Translations under genes and position numbers: made by a program | Virus record (IMG/VR): IMGVR_UViG_3300049811_000205 | Span: 1-40,222 of that record | Length of the DNA stretch: 40,222 bases | Strand: one strand, 5' to 3' | Source: a virus | The notes under the pieces: generated by a model | The model's input: the letters and a program-made list of their open reading frames with translations, nothing else | Database searches by the model: none | What the model was told of the DNA's origin: nothing | Shown here: positions 1-6,042 of the stretch, one piece after another | Layout of the letters: the number at the start of each line of letters is the position of its first letter | Position numbering within the stretch: position 1 is the first letter of the stretch

Positions 1-68
1 TTTGTCTCATCTTGGCTATTTCTATATCTCTCTAACTCACGTTCAATTTCTTTTTGTATTTTTTCCAT
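1..68 (-). CDS. 5' fragment of an unknown gene on the alternative contig tail
   Basis: A minus-strand reading frame opens with ATG at 68 and runs off the contig edge after 22 codons. The peptide starts MEKIQKEIERELERYR and is strongly charged, helix- or coiled-coil-prone. It follows a good promoter (TTGACA at 126-121, TATACT at 104-99) that overlaps a palindrome. This segment has no counterpart beside the second copy of the repeat at the right end, where a different gene (ending at 39769) occupies the same place. It may come from a strain variant, a related phage or a host junction. The function is unknown, and the reading frame is supported only by the promoter and the absence of stops. Confidence 0.4.
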   Translation of the reverse strand, partial: MEKIQKEIERELERYRNSQDET

Positions 69-81
69 ATAATGGCTTTAT

Positions 82-126
82 TACTTACTAATACAGTAAG
101 TATACTCCTTTCAATTAGGTTGTCAA
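82..126 (-). promoter_or_regulatory. Sigma70-type promoter with overlapping palindromic operator
   Basis: On the minus strand TTGACA (126-121) is followed after 16 nt by TATACT (104-99). A perfect inverted repeat, TACTTACT-5 nt-AGTAAGTA (82-102), overlaps the -10 box, as expected for a repressor site. The -35 box overlaps the stop region of the small KGG gene. The same arrangement (KGG stop, TTGACG, 16 nt, TATACT) recurs at 40093-40066 before a different gene. Confidence 0.6.
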
Positions 127-278
127 GGGATACCTATTGACTTATCCACAGCTTGCCAACGCTTCTTTGCTATTGCGCTATAGTACGCTTTACCCTTAGC
201 CTTGAGCAGCTTGTCCCCGCCTTTCTTGCCATGCTCCTTAAAAAAAGCACGAGCCTCCTTACTTAGAGTATGTTTCAT
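123..278 (-). CDS. Small basic KGG-like protein, 51 aa
   Basis: The chosen ATG at 278 gives a 51-residue, lysine-rich protein with the core FFKEHGKKGG and a C-terminal IAKKRW. This resembles the small Gly/Lys-rich KGG (YciG-like) or nucleic-acid-associated peptides common in bacterial and phage genomes; the exact role is unknown. The start lies inside the 3' end of the nuclease gene (stop at 259), so the two are translationally coupled. Most of the gene lies in the 127-bp repeat, so the C-terminus has two versions: here it ends with four extra residues after DKS (IGIP), whereas at the right contig end it ends DKSR. Family assignment is by motif only. Confidence 0.7.
   Translation of the reverse strand: MKHTLSKEARAFFKEHGKKGGDKLLKAKGKAYYSAIAKKRWQAVDKSIGIP
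138..264. repeat. 127-bp exact direct repeat, left copy (contig circularisation overlap)
   Basis: Bases 138-264 are identical to 40096-40222. The match stops at 137/138 (t versus g at 40095) and runs to the last base of the contig. An exact 127-bp overlap ending at the contig edge is typical of a de Bruijn assembly with k=127 returning to a node it has already crossed. Joining the copies gives a 39958-bp circle and leaves bases 1-137 as an alternative entry branch. Confidence 0.95.
142..150 (+). promoter_or_regulatory. Consensus DnaA box TTATCCACA
   Basis: This 9-mer matches the bacterial DnaA-box consensus TTATNCACA exactly. It lies inside the KGG coding region and is repeated at the right end as part of the 127-bp overlap. 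Two one-mismatch copies lie upstream of the SSB gene (862-870, 907-915) and another perfect one at 5518-5526. One box alone could be chance. Confidence 0.35.
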
Positions 279-861
279 AGTCTTTTGCAATTTCCCGCGC
301 GATGCGGCTGATAATGTCCTTCTGCCGGTCACGCTCCCACTGCTCTATGGTGCGCTCGAATACCTCAATGTGCCCCGTGAGCGCGAGCTTGGTGCGCGAT
401 CCGGCAAGCTGCATCCCGTCAAACTCCTCGTGCACAGTCTCATCGCCAAGCTCCGTCTCCAGCCACACCAAGTGCAGCTTGCTCTGCACCTCGCCAAACT
501 TCTCCTGCACGAGCATAGAGTACAGTGGCAGTTGCTCATGCTTGTGCACCATCGGCAGGGTCCATGGGTTCTTGCTCGTCTTATACTCAAGGATGGCCTT
601 GCGCCGGTCGCAGAAGGAGTCCACGTACGCAAGTATCGGCACCCCGGATACCGTCACCTCGATCTTGAGCTCCTTCGTAGAGTAGATAGGAGCACCTTGG
701 ACCTCGCCACGAGCGATGCGCTCGTGTGTCTCCCGCCCGAAAATGGTGTAGATGGTATCGGTGCTCGGCAGCCCTTCGTAGTACCGCTTGCGATAGGCGG
801 TCTTGTCTTTTTGCCATAGGTCGATCTGCGAATAAGAGAGGTATCCTTTGGGTAGTTTCAT
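259..861 (-). CDS. PD-(D/E)XK nuclease (Cas4/RecB-like)
   Basis: A 200-residue protein starting at ATG 861 (MKLPKGYLSYSQ). The N-terminal YSQIDLW and a Tyr/Arg-rich helix are typical of the RecB/Cas4-like nuclease entry motif. Further on come YVDSF and ILEYKTSK, which supply the Asp and the E-x-K of a PD-(D/E)XK active site. Such phage enzymes are exonucleases or end-processing nucleases in recombination. I see no Fe-S cysteine set, so it is not a classical Cas4. It overlaps the KGG gene by 20 nt and is divergent from the SSB-like gene, sharing an 81-bp control region. The superfamily is secure; substrate and polarity are inferred. Confidence 0.8.
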   Translation of the reverse strand: MKLPKGYLSYSQIDLWQKDKTAYRKRYYEGLPSTDTIYTIFGRETHERIARGEVQGAPIYSTKELKIEVTVSGVPILAYVDSFCDRRKAILEYKTSKNPWTLPMVHKHEQLPLYSMLVQEKFGEVQSKLHLVWLETELGDETVHEEFDGMQLAGSRTKLALTGHIEVFERTIEQWERDRQKDIISRIAREIAKDYETYSK

Positions 862-915
862 ATATCCACAGGGTACCACTTGCAAGGGACTTGCTGCAAT
901 AGTACACTATCCACA
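862..915. promoter_or_regulatory. Divergent control region with two near-consensus DnaA boxes
   Basis: The gap between the nuclease and the SSB-like gene holds ATATCCACA (862-870) and CTATCCACA (907-915). Each is one mismatch from the DnaA consensus and both share one orientation. A TTGCA/TGCAA inverted repeat lies between them. The plus-strand promoter is inside the same stretch. It could be an origin component or DnaA-responsive control; both are inference. Confidence 0.35.
880..908 (+). promoter_or_regulatory. Promoter for the SSB-like gene
   Basis: TTGCAA (880-885) and TACACT (903-908) are separated by 17 nt, a good sigma70-type match. The predicted start leaves a leader of about 28 nt that ends in the A/C-rich run AACAACAACA and has no Shine-Dalgarno sequence. 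Confidence 0.55.
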
Positions 916-942
916 GGTGAACGATTAACAACAACATACATC

Positions 943-1410
943 ATGCAAAAAAATGCAGACTTCAAGGACATGCAGGCGCTTACTAAGCCTCGTGACCTCG
1001 CATGGGAGAACTGGGCAAAGTTCGAGAAGGAAGGAGACTCAGTGCAGGGGTACATCGTAGACGTGTTCTACCGCCCCGCAGAGGGAGAGTTTAAGGCGCA
1101 GCGCGGTATCACGCTCAAGCAGCTCGATGGAAAGCTCGTGAACGTGGCCATCAAGCGTGTGTCGTTCGTTCTCGCAAAGACCGACGATATGCGACTGGGC
1201 GACCCGCTGAAGATCGTCTACGAGAAGACCATGCAGCCTCGCCAGAAAGGGCACAAGGGTGCAAAGGTGTTCGGATTCTACGGCAAGGCGCTTGAAGAAA
1301 ACGCCACCGCAAAGACTGTCGCACAGCTTGAGCTCGAAGACATGAACCGAGGCGGTACGGCACCTGCTCCAGCACCGAGCGAAGCCGATGACGACTTCGA
1401 AAGCCTTTAA
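943..1410 (+). CDS. Probable single-stranded DNA-binding protein
   Basis: A 155-residue protein from ATG 943 (MQKNADFKDMQ). The middle has alternating strand-like segments (VQGYIVDVFYR, LVNVAIKRVSFVLA, DPLKIVYEK) consistent with an OB fold. The C-terminus is a low-complexity Ala/Pro linker ending in the acidic tail EADDDFESL, the usual layout of SSB proteins. It would coat ssDNA during replication and recombination beside the neighbouring nuclease, resolvase, helicase and primase. It is one of few plus-strand genes in the replication region and has its own promoter and a terminator. The family is inferred from layout, not from a recognised signature. Confidence 0.6.
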   Translation: MQKNADFKDMQALTKPRDLAWENWAKFEKEGDSVQGYIVDVFYRPAEGEFKAQRGITLKQLDGKLVNVAIKRVSFVLAKTDDMRLGDPLKIVYEKTMQPRQKGHKGAKVFGFYGKALEENATAKTVAQLELEDMNRGGTAPAPAPSEADDDFESL

Positions 1411-1437
1411 GAAACTTTGTCGTTCACCTACAGGCAC

Positions 1438-1458
1438 AGCCCCCGCATAGGGGGCTTT
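1438..1458 (+). terminator. Intrinsic terminator after the SSB-like gene
   Basis: AGCCCCC (1438-1444), a 5-nt loop and GGGGGCT (1450-1456) form a perfect 7-bp stem followed by TTTG. It ends the plus-strand transcript just before the convergent resolvase gene. The T-tract is short, as in the similar hairpin at 5776-5802. Confidence 0.65.
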
Positions 1459-1459
1459 G

Positions 1460-1729
1460 TCATACCTGAAAGTCGAAGGTGCTCGTGCCCTCCGCGCGGC
1501 ACTTCCTACCATCGCACGTCACCACGAAGGCATCGGCACCCTTGAGCATAAAGAAGTCGAAGGGGTTGCGGCTGCCCATGTCACGTATCTTCCACGCGAA
1601 CGTACCCGCGCGGACCTGGCGTAGCGCCTCCTCCTGGTGCGGGAGCGGCTTATTGCCCTTCACCTTGACCTCCACCGCAGCGCTCCGGGGCCAGTTGGCC
1701 TCGAACCAGCGTATCACAAGCGGGGTCAC
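1460..1729 (-). CDS. Small PD-(D/E)XK endonuclease, Holliday-junction-resolvase type
   Basis: The frame has no suitable internal ATG. A GTG at 1729 lies 5 nt after AAGGAGG (1741-1735), which overlaps the helicase stop codon, so I take GTG as the start (89 aa). Visible motifs are VEVKVK and a MGSRNPFDFFML segment followed by AFVVTC, as in archaeal-type resolvase or VRR-NUC-like nucleases, where the acidic and lysine residues bind metal. It would resolve branched DNA before packaging. It lies 10 bp after the helicase in one operon. This is the only convincing Shine-Dalgarno sequence I found in the genome. An upstream start is possible but would lie deep in the helicase gene. Confidence 0.65.
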   Translation of the reverse strand: MTPLVIRWFEANWPRSAAVEVKVKGNKPLPHQEEALRQVRAGTFAWKIRDMGSRNPFDFFMLKGADAFVVTCDGRKCRAEGTSTFDFQV

Positions 1730-1739
1730 ATCGGCCTCC

Positions 1740-2888
1740 TTATGCCGCTTGACGCGCGGTAGGTCTGGCAAGCCACTCCGAGGGGACAAAGTCGAGTCCT
1801 TGCTGCACAGTGTCATAGATGGCTTGGTCGCGTTCCCCGCCGATGAAGTAGTAGTAGTGGACAGGGTGTAGGTTGTGGATGCGCTTGATGCGGGCTTTCA
1901 TCTGCACATAGTCGCGCACCTTGTACGACATGCTTGCGAATATCATACACGAGAAGCTGTCCGCATCGAAGCCTGCGCCTATGGAAGCCTGCACGATGAA
2001 ATAGCACTCCGGGTCCTCCTGCGCCGCGCGGATCACCGCTCCTTGGTCCGCCACACCGCCATGGAGCACGTACACCTGGCGCTCCTTGCCGAGCTCCTTC
2101 TCCAGTGCCTCTATCTGCTCCCGGTAGTGCGCCACCACGAAGACCTTGCGGTACCCTCGCCCGATGCGCTGTATCTCCTTGGCCTTGCACACCTGCTCTG
2201 CGCGGTGCTCCTCGGTAAACCTCCTCATGGGCTCGGGATCGAGCGAACGTACCGCAGGAGTAGGCACGGGGAGTACCTCATGCTGCTCTTCCGGCGTGTC
2301 GGTCACGATGTCATGGAGCAAGGCGATCTTGCAGTGCTTCTCGATGAAAGGCTGTATGCGCGTGCGCCAGTCACGCCGGGGCATCCACGCGGGGCGTGGG
2401 AGATATGGGCGCATCTCCAGGGAGTAGAAGTGGTCTCGCCATTTTGCCCATGGGTAGTACACGCCGATGAAGCATAGGAGCGTGTGCAGGTTGGCAGGGT
2501 TGCTCCGCACCGGGGTGGCGGTGAGGAGGAGCACCGGCATGGTGGGGTTGGCCCGGATGAACTCGTACAGTGCCTTCGTGCGCTGCGAGCGGCCCTTCCA
2601 GAAGAGTGGCGAAGCAAACTCGTCGGCCTCATCGACAACAAGCGCACTCGGCGCGTTAAAGAGGCGCGTGTCGAGCTTTGCGAACTGCTCCTTGGTCAGC
2701 ACCGTGGCGCTGGTGCGCTTCTTCCAGTCACTCTGTATCTGCTTGGGGCACACCACGAGGGCATTGGTTGCATCGCGCTTCTCAAGCCAGTGAGCAGCGA
2801 CGTAGCTCTTGCCGCACCCGGCCTCGTACGCAAGGAGCGCCTTGTCGGGGTTACTCCGCAGAAACTCCTCCTGGTGTGGGTAGAGCAT
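1740..2888 (-). CDS. SNF2/DEAD-type superfamily 2 helicase
   Basis: A 382-residue protein. Walker A is EAGCGKSYVA near residue 25 and motif II is VVDEADEF, a literal DEAD box. LLLTATPVRS is motif III. The C-terminal RecA-like half has YVLHGGV and an arginine-rich MKARIKRIHN (motif VI). It opens with an HQEEFL Q-motif-like element, as in SNF2 and phage recombination helicases. It likely unwinds or remodels DNA during replication or recombination. The start is coupled to the zinc-finger gene upstream (its TAG ends 2 nt before ATG), and the resolvase follows. The length suits a compact two-domain enzyme. Confidence 0.88.
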   Translation of the reverse strand: MLYPHQEEFLRSNPDKALLAYEAGCGKSYVAAHWLEKRDATNALVVCPKQIQSDWKKRTSATVLTKEQFAKLDTRLFNAPSALVVDEADEFASPLFWKGRSQRTKALYEFIRANPTMPVLLLTATPVRSNPANLHTLLCFIGVYYPWAKWRDHFYSLEMRPYLPRPAWMPRRDWRTRIQPFIEKHCKIALLHDIVTDTPEEQHEVLPVPTPAVRSLDPEPMRRFTEEHRAEQVCKAKEIQRIGRGYRKVFVVAHYREQIEALEKELGKERQVYVLHGGVADQGAVIRAAQEDPECYFIVQASIGAGFDADSFSCMIFASMSYKVRDYVQMKARIKRIHNLHPVHYYYFIGGERDQAIYDTVQQGLDFVPSEWLARPTARQAA

Positions 2889-2889
2889 A

Positions 2890-3099
2890 CTACCAAAAGG
2901 ATATCCTCCGATGACAAAGGTTGCAGTAGACCATATCCTTGCTCCGTGCCGCGTGTGCTTCCGGTGTGCAGTAGGTTTTCATGCGCTCCAAGACTTTTGC
3001 CCGGCCACGTAAATAGCCTTGCTGCCGCCTCCAAGACTTCTTGCGCTCAGGTAGTACATCTTCACCGACTGGCAATTTGCACGTTGGACATTTTTTCAT
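2890..3099 (-). CDS. Small zinc-finger protein, 69 aa
   Basis: The protein begins MKKCPTCKLP and ends with YCNLCHRR, giving two CxxC pairs that can bind one zinc. A basic stretch rich in Arg and Lys lies between. It is the first gene of the zinc-finger, helicase, resolvase operon, so a DNA-binding role is likely but not shown. The start lies about 10 nt after a TATAAC box with no Shine-Dalgarno sequence, so the message has at most a very short leader. Confidence 0.7.
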   Translation of the reverse strand: MKKCPTCKLPVGEDVLPERKKSWRRQQGYLRGRAKVLERMKTYCTPEAHAARSKDMVYCNLCHRRISFW

Positions 3100-3109
3100 A
3101 TAACTACAA

Positions 3110-3136
3110 GTTATATTATTAGCCTTAGTTTGTCAA
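3110..3136 (-). promoter_or_regulatory. Candidate promoter of the zinc-finger/helicase operon
   Basis: On the minus strand TTGACA (3136-3131) is a perfect -35. The best -10, TATAAC (3115-3110), is only 15 nt away, so spacing is short and an alternative -10 is possible. The start would be within a few bases of the ATG at 3099. Confidence 0.4.
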
Positions 3137-3157
3137 CTTCCTACCATACCCAATACT

Positions 3158-3193
3158 GTCCCCACTGCCAATTCGGAAGTGGGGACGTTTTTT
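3158..3193 (+). terminator. Strong rho-independent terminator facing the plus strand
   Basis: GTCCCCACT (3158-3166) and AGTGGGGAC (3178-3186) form a perfect 9-bp stem with extra CC/GG pairs, followed after one base by six T (3188-3193). No plus-strand gene lies upstream within 1.7 kb. In the minus direction there is no U-tract. It may stop antisense transcription or end an unseen small plus-strand RNA. Confidence 0.7.
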
Positions 3194-3194
3194 G

Positions 3195-3407
3195 TGGCGA
3201 AAAATATAGCCTATTTTCCACTACCCTACCTACCCTACCTATTTTTTATATTATAAATACTATAGTAGCACCATACTGAGGAGCGTGTGCTCCTTTTGCG
3301 GAAAGTTTTGGATGGCACTAAAAAGTGGGGCCAGGGGGGCCAACGGCTCAACAGCGCCATTTAATGGCGTTTAAAAGGGGGGCCATGGCAAAAAAAGGGG
3401 GGCCAGG
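3195..3407. other. Non-coding, repeat-rich region: candidate replication origin
   Basis: No gene fits here. In order it holds a CTACC-type tandem repeat (3221-3240), an AT-only-like stretch (3241-3264), a 6-bp hairpin AGGAGC/GCTCCT followed by four T (3279-3297), a CGCCAT/ATGGCG hairpin (3355-3369), and three G5-G6 runs followed by CC. Two of the latter read AAAAGGGGGGCCA. Direct repeats beside a possible DNA-unwinding element, just downstream of the primase-helicase gene, are typical of phage origins. Function is inferred. Confidence 0.4.
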
Positions 3408-5378
3408 CTAGAAGAACTCCGACAGCGGTAGGTTTTTTTCTTGGCGCTGTGCGATCGCCTCGGGCGTGAGGTAGTACGCATACGAGCGGCCATCGTCAGT
3501 GCGCACTCTGCGCCGCTCCATCCCAATGGAGCGTGTGAGTATCCTACCGATGCGCATCTGAACCTTTGTGTCGAGCTTCGTGAGCTCGCCACGGAGCGCT
3601 TTGTTGTGCACCTCGCCTATGGTCACATGGAAGTCCGGGTCCCCTTGGCAGTAGCCCACGTGCGTGCGCAGGTACTCCTCTATGGGCTGCTCCCACTCGT
3701 CGCTGGGCATAGCCTCCTCTTGGAGGCGCTTGGCGTCCTCCGGGGGCACCTCCGGGTATTCGCCCCCGTTGCGCACCGCGTGGTACGCCTCTGCGAAGAG
3801 CTGGTCGCGGTTATCGGTGAGCCACGCAAAGTCCACGGTGCCCTGGAGATTCACGATCCAGTACCGCCTGTTGCCGGTGGAGTCGTGGAGCATCTGCGTT
3901 TCGTTGGTCGTGAGCGCGAAGACAAAGCGCCGCTTGTGCCGCTCCGTCACCTTGCCGTACGGGGACCGGTACTCGTCAAAGGTGCTGCTGATGGTGCTCT
4001 TGAGCTTCGCAGCATCGCTCTTGTACATTGCGACACCTTCGTCGAGGTCCACAAGCACCCCGCCGCGCATCTGCAAGAAGAAGTCCTTGTCGCTCACGTT
4101 GCCAGAGTAGCTCTTGTACCATGGTCCCCCGATGATCCGCAGAAGCGAAGTCTTGCCGATACCCTGCCCACCCGAGAGCACGAGGCAGTGGTCGAACATA
4201 CAGCCAGGGGACACCATGCGCTTGACCATGTGTATGAGCCACTGCGCTCCGACACCTCTGTGGTAGTCGTTCTCCTCGACGCCTGTCGCGCGTGGCAGCC
4301 ACGTTGCAAGGCGTGGTACACCGTCCCACTCCATGCCGTTCAAGTAGTCCATCACCTCATCGTATGAGTTGCGATGCGCCACGGCCTCCATAGCGTCGTA
4401 CACGATGTTTTTCGATATGCCGGGGAGCATCTCAACGTTCTCTTGGAGCACCCGCACAGCGTCGAGCACGTCCCGCTCCCGCAATGGCTCCCCGTCAAAC
4501 TCGATCGCCTGCTGGAATAGGTTGTACCTGAGCTTCCCGCGATAGAGCGGATGCTGCTCGAAGACCATGCAGGCGTTGGTCATGTCCTTTATGGTCACGA
4601 GGTTCTTACTCTTGCGCAGCACCAGCGCCGCCTGGTCCTCGGGAGCGATCTGCACCGGGGAGGGTTCCATGCGCCGCGCCTCCTCGGTCCGTGCGATGGA
4701 CCGGAAAACGGTCTTCAGTTCCGTCTCAGAGAGCGGCGGGTCGAATGTGCGGTTGATGCGCTCCACGACCGGCCATATAACGGGCTCCCACGCGCTCTGT
4801 GGCTCGTTCTGGAGCAAGGTACCGATCACCGAGGCCATGGAGTCGTTCCTGCTGCCCTTCGTTGCTTGTAGGGCCATTCTGAGCGTCTTGCGCTGCTTTT
4901 TCCCCTCGCCAAAGAGCTCGATGGGGAACGGTGCGTAGTTCGCAAAGCGCACCACCTCATAGACACCCGTCGCACCCGGCACCTTCGGCGTGATCACCGA
5001 GGGAGGGGCTACGACAAACCCGCCATCTGAGCGCAGGTCCACGTGCGGGAGATGCGGGTACGCGCCAGCGGACACGGTAAGCCCTGGGTGGTACTGGTAG
5101 TAGAGCTGGAGGCCGCCGTTGCCGGTCTTCACGGTGTAGGTCTCGGGGAACACGGACGGGTCGCCACCTGCATACGTGTCAACGTCCACGACCGTGATGC
5201 CGCTTATCTTGCCCGTCACGATGCCCCAGTTGCAGTCTCCGTAGCGCTCCTTCCATGCGTCAATCTCATCATCTGTCGCGCACCTTGACTGGTATTCTTT
5301 CCATGGGATAAGTGGTTTCTTGTCCTTACCCACGGGGATGAGGGACATGCCTTGCGCGACGTATGAGAGTATGTTCAT
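3408..5378 (-). CDS. Prim-Pol primase fused to VirE/D5-like helicase
   Basis: A 656-residue protein. Residues about 1-170 form an N-terminal bifunctional primase-polymerase domain: the metal-binding pair is VVDVD (residues 63-67), and TGNGGLQLYY follows near 85, then VDLRSDGG. In this family the position after GGL is usually His; here it is Gln. Residues about 340-600 form a VirE-type SF3-like helicase with Walker A GGQGIGKTS near residue 400, LVDLDEG, and TTNETQML followed by GNRRYWI. It would prime and unwind the phage genome. No separate DNA polymerase gene was found, so host polymerase or this domain must extend. It begins after a structured leader of about 100 nt. Confidence 0.88.
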   Translation of the reverse strand: MNILSYVAQGMSLIPVGKDKKPLIPWKEYQSRCATDDEIDAWKERYGDCNWGIVTGKISGITVVDVDTYAGGDPSVFPETYTVKTGNGGLQLYYQYHPGLTVSAGAYPHLPHVDLRSDGGFVVAPPSVITPKVPGATGVYEVVRFANYAPFPIELFGEGKKQRKTLRMALQATKGSRNDSMASVIGTLLQNEPQSAWEPVIWPVVERINRTFDPPLSETELKTVFRSIARTEEARRMEPSPVQIAPEDQAALVLRKSKNLVTIKDMTNACMVFEQHPLYRGKLRYNLFQQAIEFDGEPLRERDVLDAVRVLQENVEMLPGISKNIVYDAMEAVAHRNSYDEVMDYLNGMEWDGVPRLATWLPRATGVEENDYHRGVGAQWLIHMVKRMVSPGCMFDHCLVLSGGQGIGKTSLLRIIGGPWYKSYSGNVSDKDFFLQMRGGVLVDLDEGVAMYKSDAAKLKSTISSTFDEYRSPYGKVTERHKRRFVFALTTNETQMLHDSTGNRRYWIVNLQGTVDFAWLTDNRDQLFAEAYHAVRNGGEYPEVPPEDAKRLQEEAMPSDEWEQPIEEYLRTHVGYCQGDPDFHVTIGEVHNKALRGELTKLDTKVQMRIGRILTRSIGMERRRVRTDDGRSYAYYLTPEAIAQRQEKNLPLSEFF

Positions 5379-5404
5379 GGTTAAAATAAATAGGCCCTGT
5401 ACAC

Positions 5405-5443
5405 AGGCGTGGGGGCAGTGTAGTAGCGCACCGCCTCACGCCT
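5405..5443 (-). promoter_or_regulatory. Long stem-loop in the leader of the primase-helicase gene
   Basis: Read on the minus strand, AGGCGTG pairs with CACGCCT, and inside it GGCGGTG pairs with CACTGCC with one G-U pair, closing an 8-nt loop. On the plus strand that G-U becomes an A-C mismatch, so the minus-strand RNA is the better fold. It lies between a TATAAT box (5486-5481) and the ATG at 5378. It may be a translational control element or an origin hairpin. Confidence 0.5.
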
Positions 5444-5480
5444 ATAGACAAGACCTATAGTGCTACTAGTAACAGGTCTC

Positions 5481-5486
5481 ATTATA
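5481..5486 (-). promoter_or_regulatory. -10 box of the primase-helicase promoter
   Basis: A perfect TATAAT on the minus strand about 100 nt before the primase-helicase start. I see no good -35 at the usual spacing. A GACCT/AGGTC inverted repeat around a TACTAGTA palindrome lies just downstream and could be an operator. Confidence 0.4.
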
Positions 5487-5517
5487 CCTTCATGAGGGCC
5501 GAAGCGCACAACAGAAG

Positions 5518-5526
5518 TTATACACA
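5518..5526 (+). promoter_or_regulatory. Consensus DnaA box TTATACACA
   Basis: This is an exact match to TTATNCACA in the non-coding gap between the primase-helicase and the small zinc-finger gene. It is the only perfect box in non-coding DNA. Confidence 0.35.
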
Positions 5527-5544
5527 CCCCCTGCACGTAAAGTG

Positions 5545-5553
5545 TGGTATACT
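5545..5553 (+). promoter_or_regulatory. Extended -10 promoter predicting a leaderless transcript
   Basis: TGG-TATACT is an extended -10 element. The box ends at 5553 and the ATG is at 5560, exactly 6 nt later, so transcription should start at or next to the A of ATG. There is no clear -35 and no room for a ribosome-binding site. Confidence 0.6.
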
Positions 5554-5559
5554 TGCGCT

Positions 5560-5760
5560 ATGCAATTACACAGATGCCCCACGTGCCACCACGGAAACAG
5601 AACCAAACACTGCCGGTGGTGCCATGCGGATATACGCATACCCGAAGAGTGGCGGAAGAAAAGAAAGTACAACCGGCACGGCACCGTTGCGACGTTTGAG
5701 GCAGGGTGCAGGTGTTGGGCGTGCAAGCGTGCAATGAAGTATGCTATACTCAAGCGGTGA
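5560..5760 (+). CDS. Small zinc-finger protein, 66 aa
   Basis: Starts MQLHRCPTCHHG. Four Cys-pair modules are visible: CPTC, a C-x2-C around residue 22 (CRWC), and a C-terminal CRCWAC, with several histidines. The protein is very basic and probably binds nucleic acid. It has its own leaderless promoter and a terminator 15 bp after the stop, so it forms a one-gene transcript between the primase and the lysis region. A transcriptional regulator is possible. No family was recognised. Confidence 0.7.
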   Translation: MQLHRCPTCHHGNRTKHCRWCHADIRIPEEWRKKRKYNRHGTVATFEAGCRCWACKRAMKYAILKR

Positions 5761-5775
5761 GGTCGCTTGCGCACG

Positions 5776-5802
5776 GCCCCCATTCCTTAAGGTGGGGGCT
5801 TT
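5776..5802 (+). terminator. Intrinsic terminator after the small zinc-finger gene
   Basis: GCCCCCA (5776-5782) and TGGGGGC (5793-5799) form a 7-bp stem around a CCTTAAGG palindrome, followed by TTTG. It is very similar in plan to the terminator at 1438-1458. Confidence 0.7.
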
Positions 5803-6042
5803 GTGCTATACTGGGGGTGCCCGGCATTGGAGATGGAGCCACTCGTAACACGCGGCCGCTGCATGTGTTCACATGTGCAGCGGTTTGCGCGTAGTTTTCC
5901 CCACAGCCAAGGTGCGCAAAGCATATGCCTATGCTACTGTGGACGTAGTGGCACGTTGACAATCTGGCGGAAGACATTACAAGGGCATAATGCCCTGCAC
6001 GTTAAGGATGCCCTTGTCGTGCGGGGCAGTAACAACAACAGC
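5803..6042 (+). other. 240-bp leader with extended -10 box and large hairpin
   Basis: An extended -10, TGC-TATACT, lies at 5804-5812, directly after the terminator. No convincing gene fills the space before ATG 6043. A long imperfect hairpin (CCGCTGCA ... TGCAGCGG around a CATGTG/CACATG palindrome, about 5853-5880) followed by TTT lies in the leader. The region ends with the A/C-rich run AACAACAACA just before the ATG. A structured 5' UTR or attenuator is possible. Confidence 0.4.

Noticed and set aside
1-137. Left tail as an attL prophage junction
   Set aside because: No integrase, excisionase or repressor was recognised, and the flank carries a phage-like promoter arrangement. Kept only as a minor option.
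202-819. Long plus-strand frame opposite the PD-(D/E)XK nuclease
   Set aside because: It is a shadow: the minus frame has nuclease motifs, and this one has a biased, motif-free composition.
1875-3122. Long plus-strand frames opposite the helicase
   Set aside because: The minus strand has DEAD-box motifs in order. The plus frames have no plausible start signals and arise from GC-rich codon bias.
5817-5894. GTG-started frame just after the extended -10 box at 5804-5812
   Set aside because: The start is only 4 nt after the -10, and the 25-residue product has no features. It overlaps the leader hairpin.
5377-6042. tRNA genes in the intergenic gaps
   Set aside because: No T-loop or anticodon-stem pattern was found by eye here or in 35149-36155.
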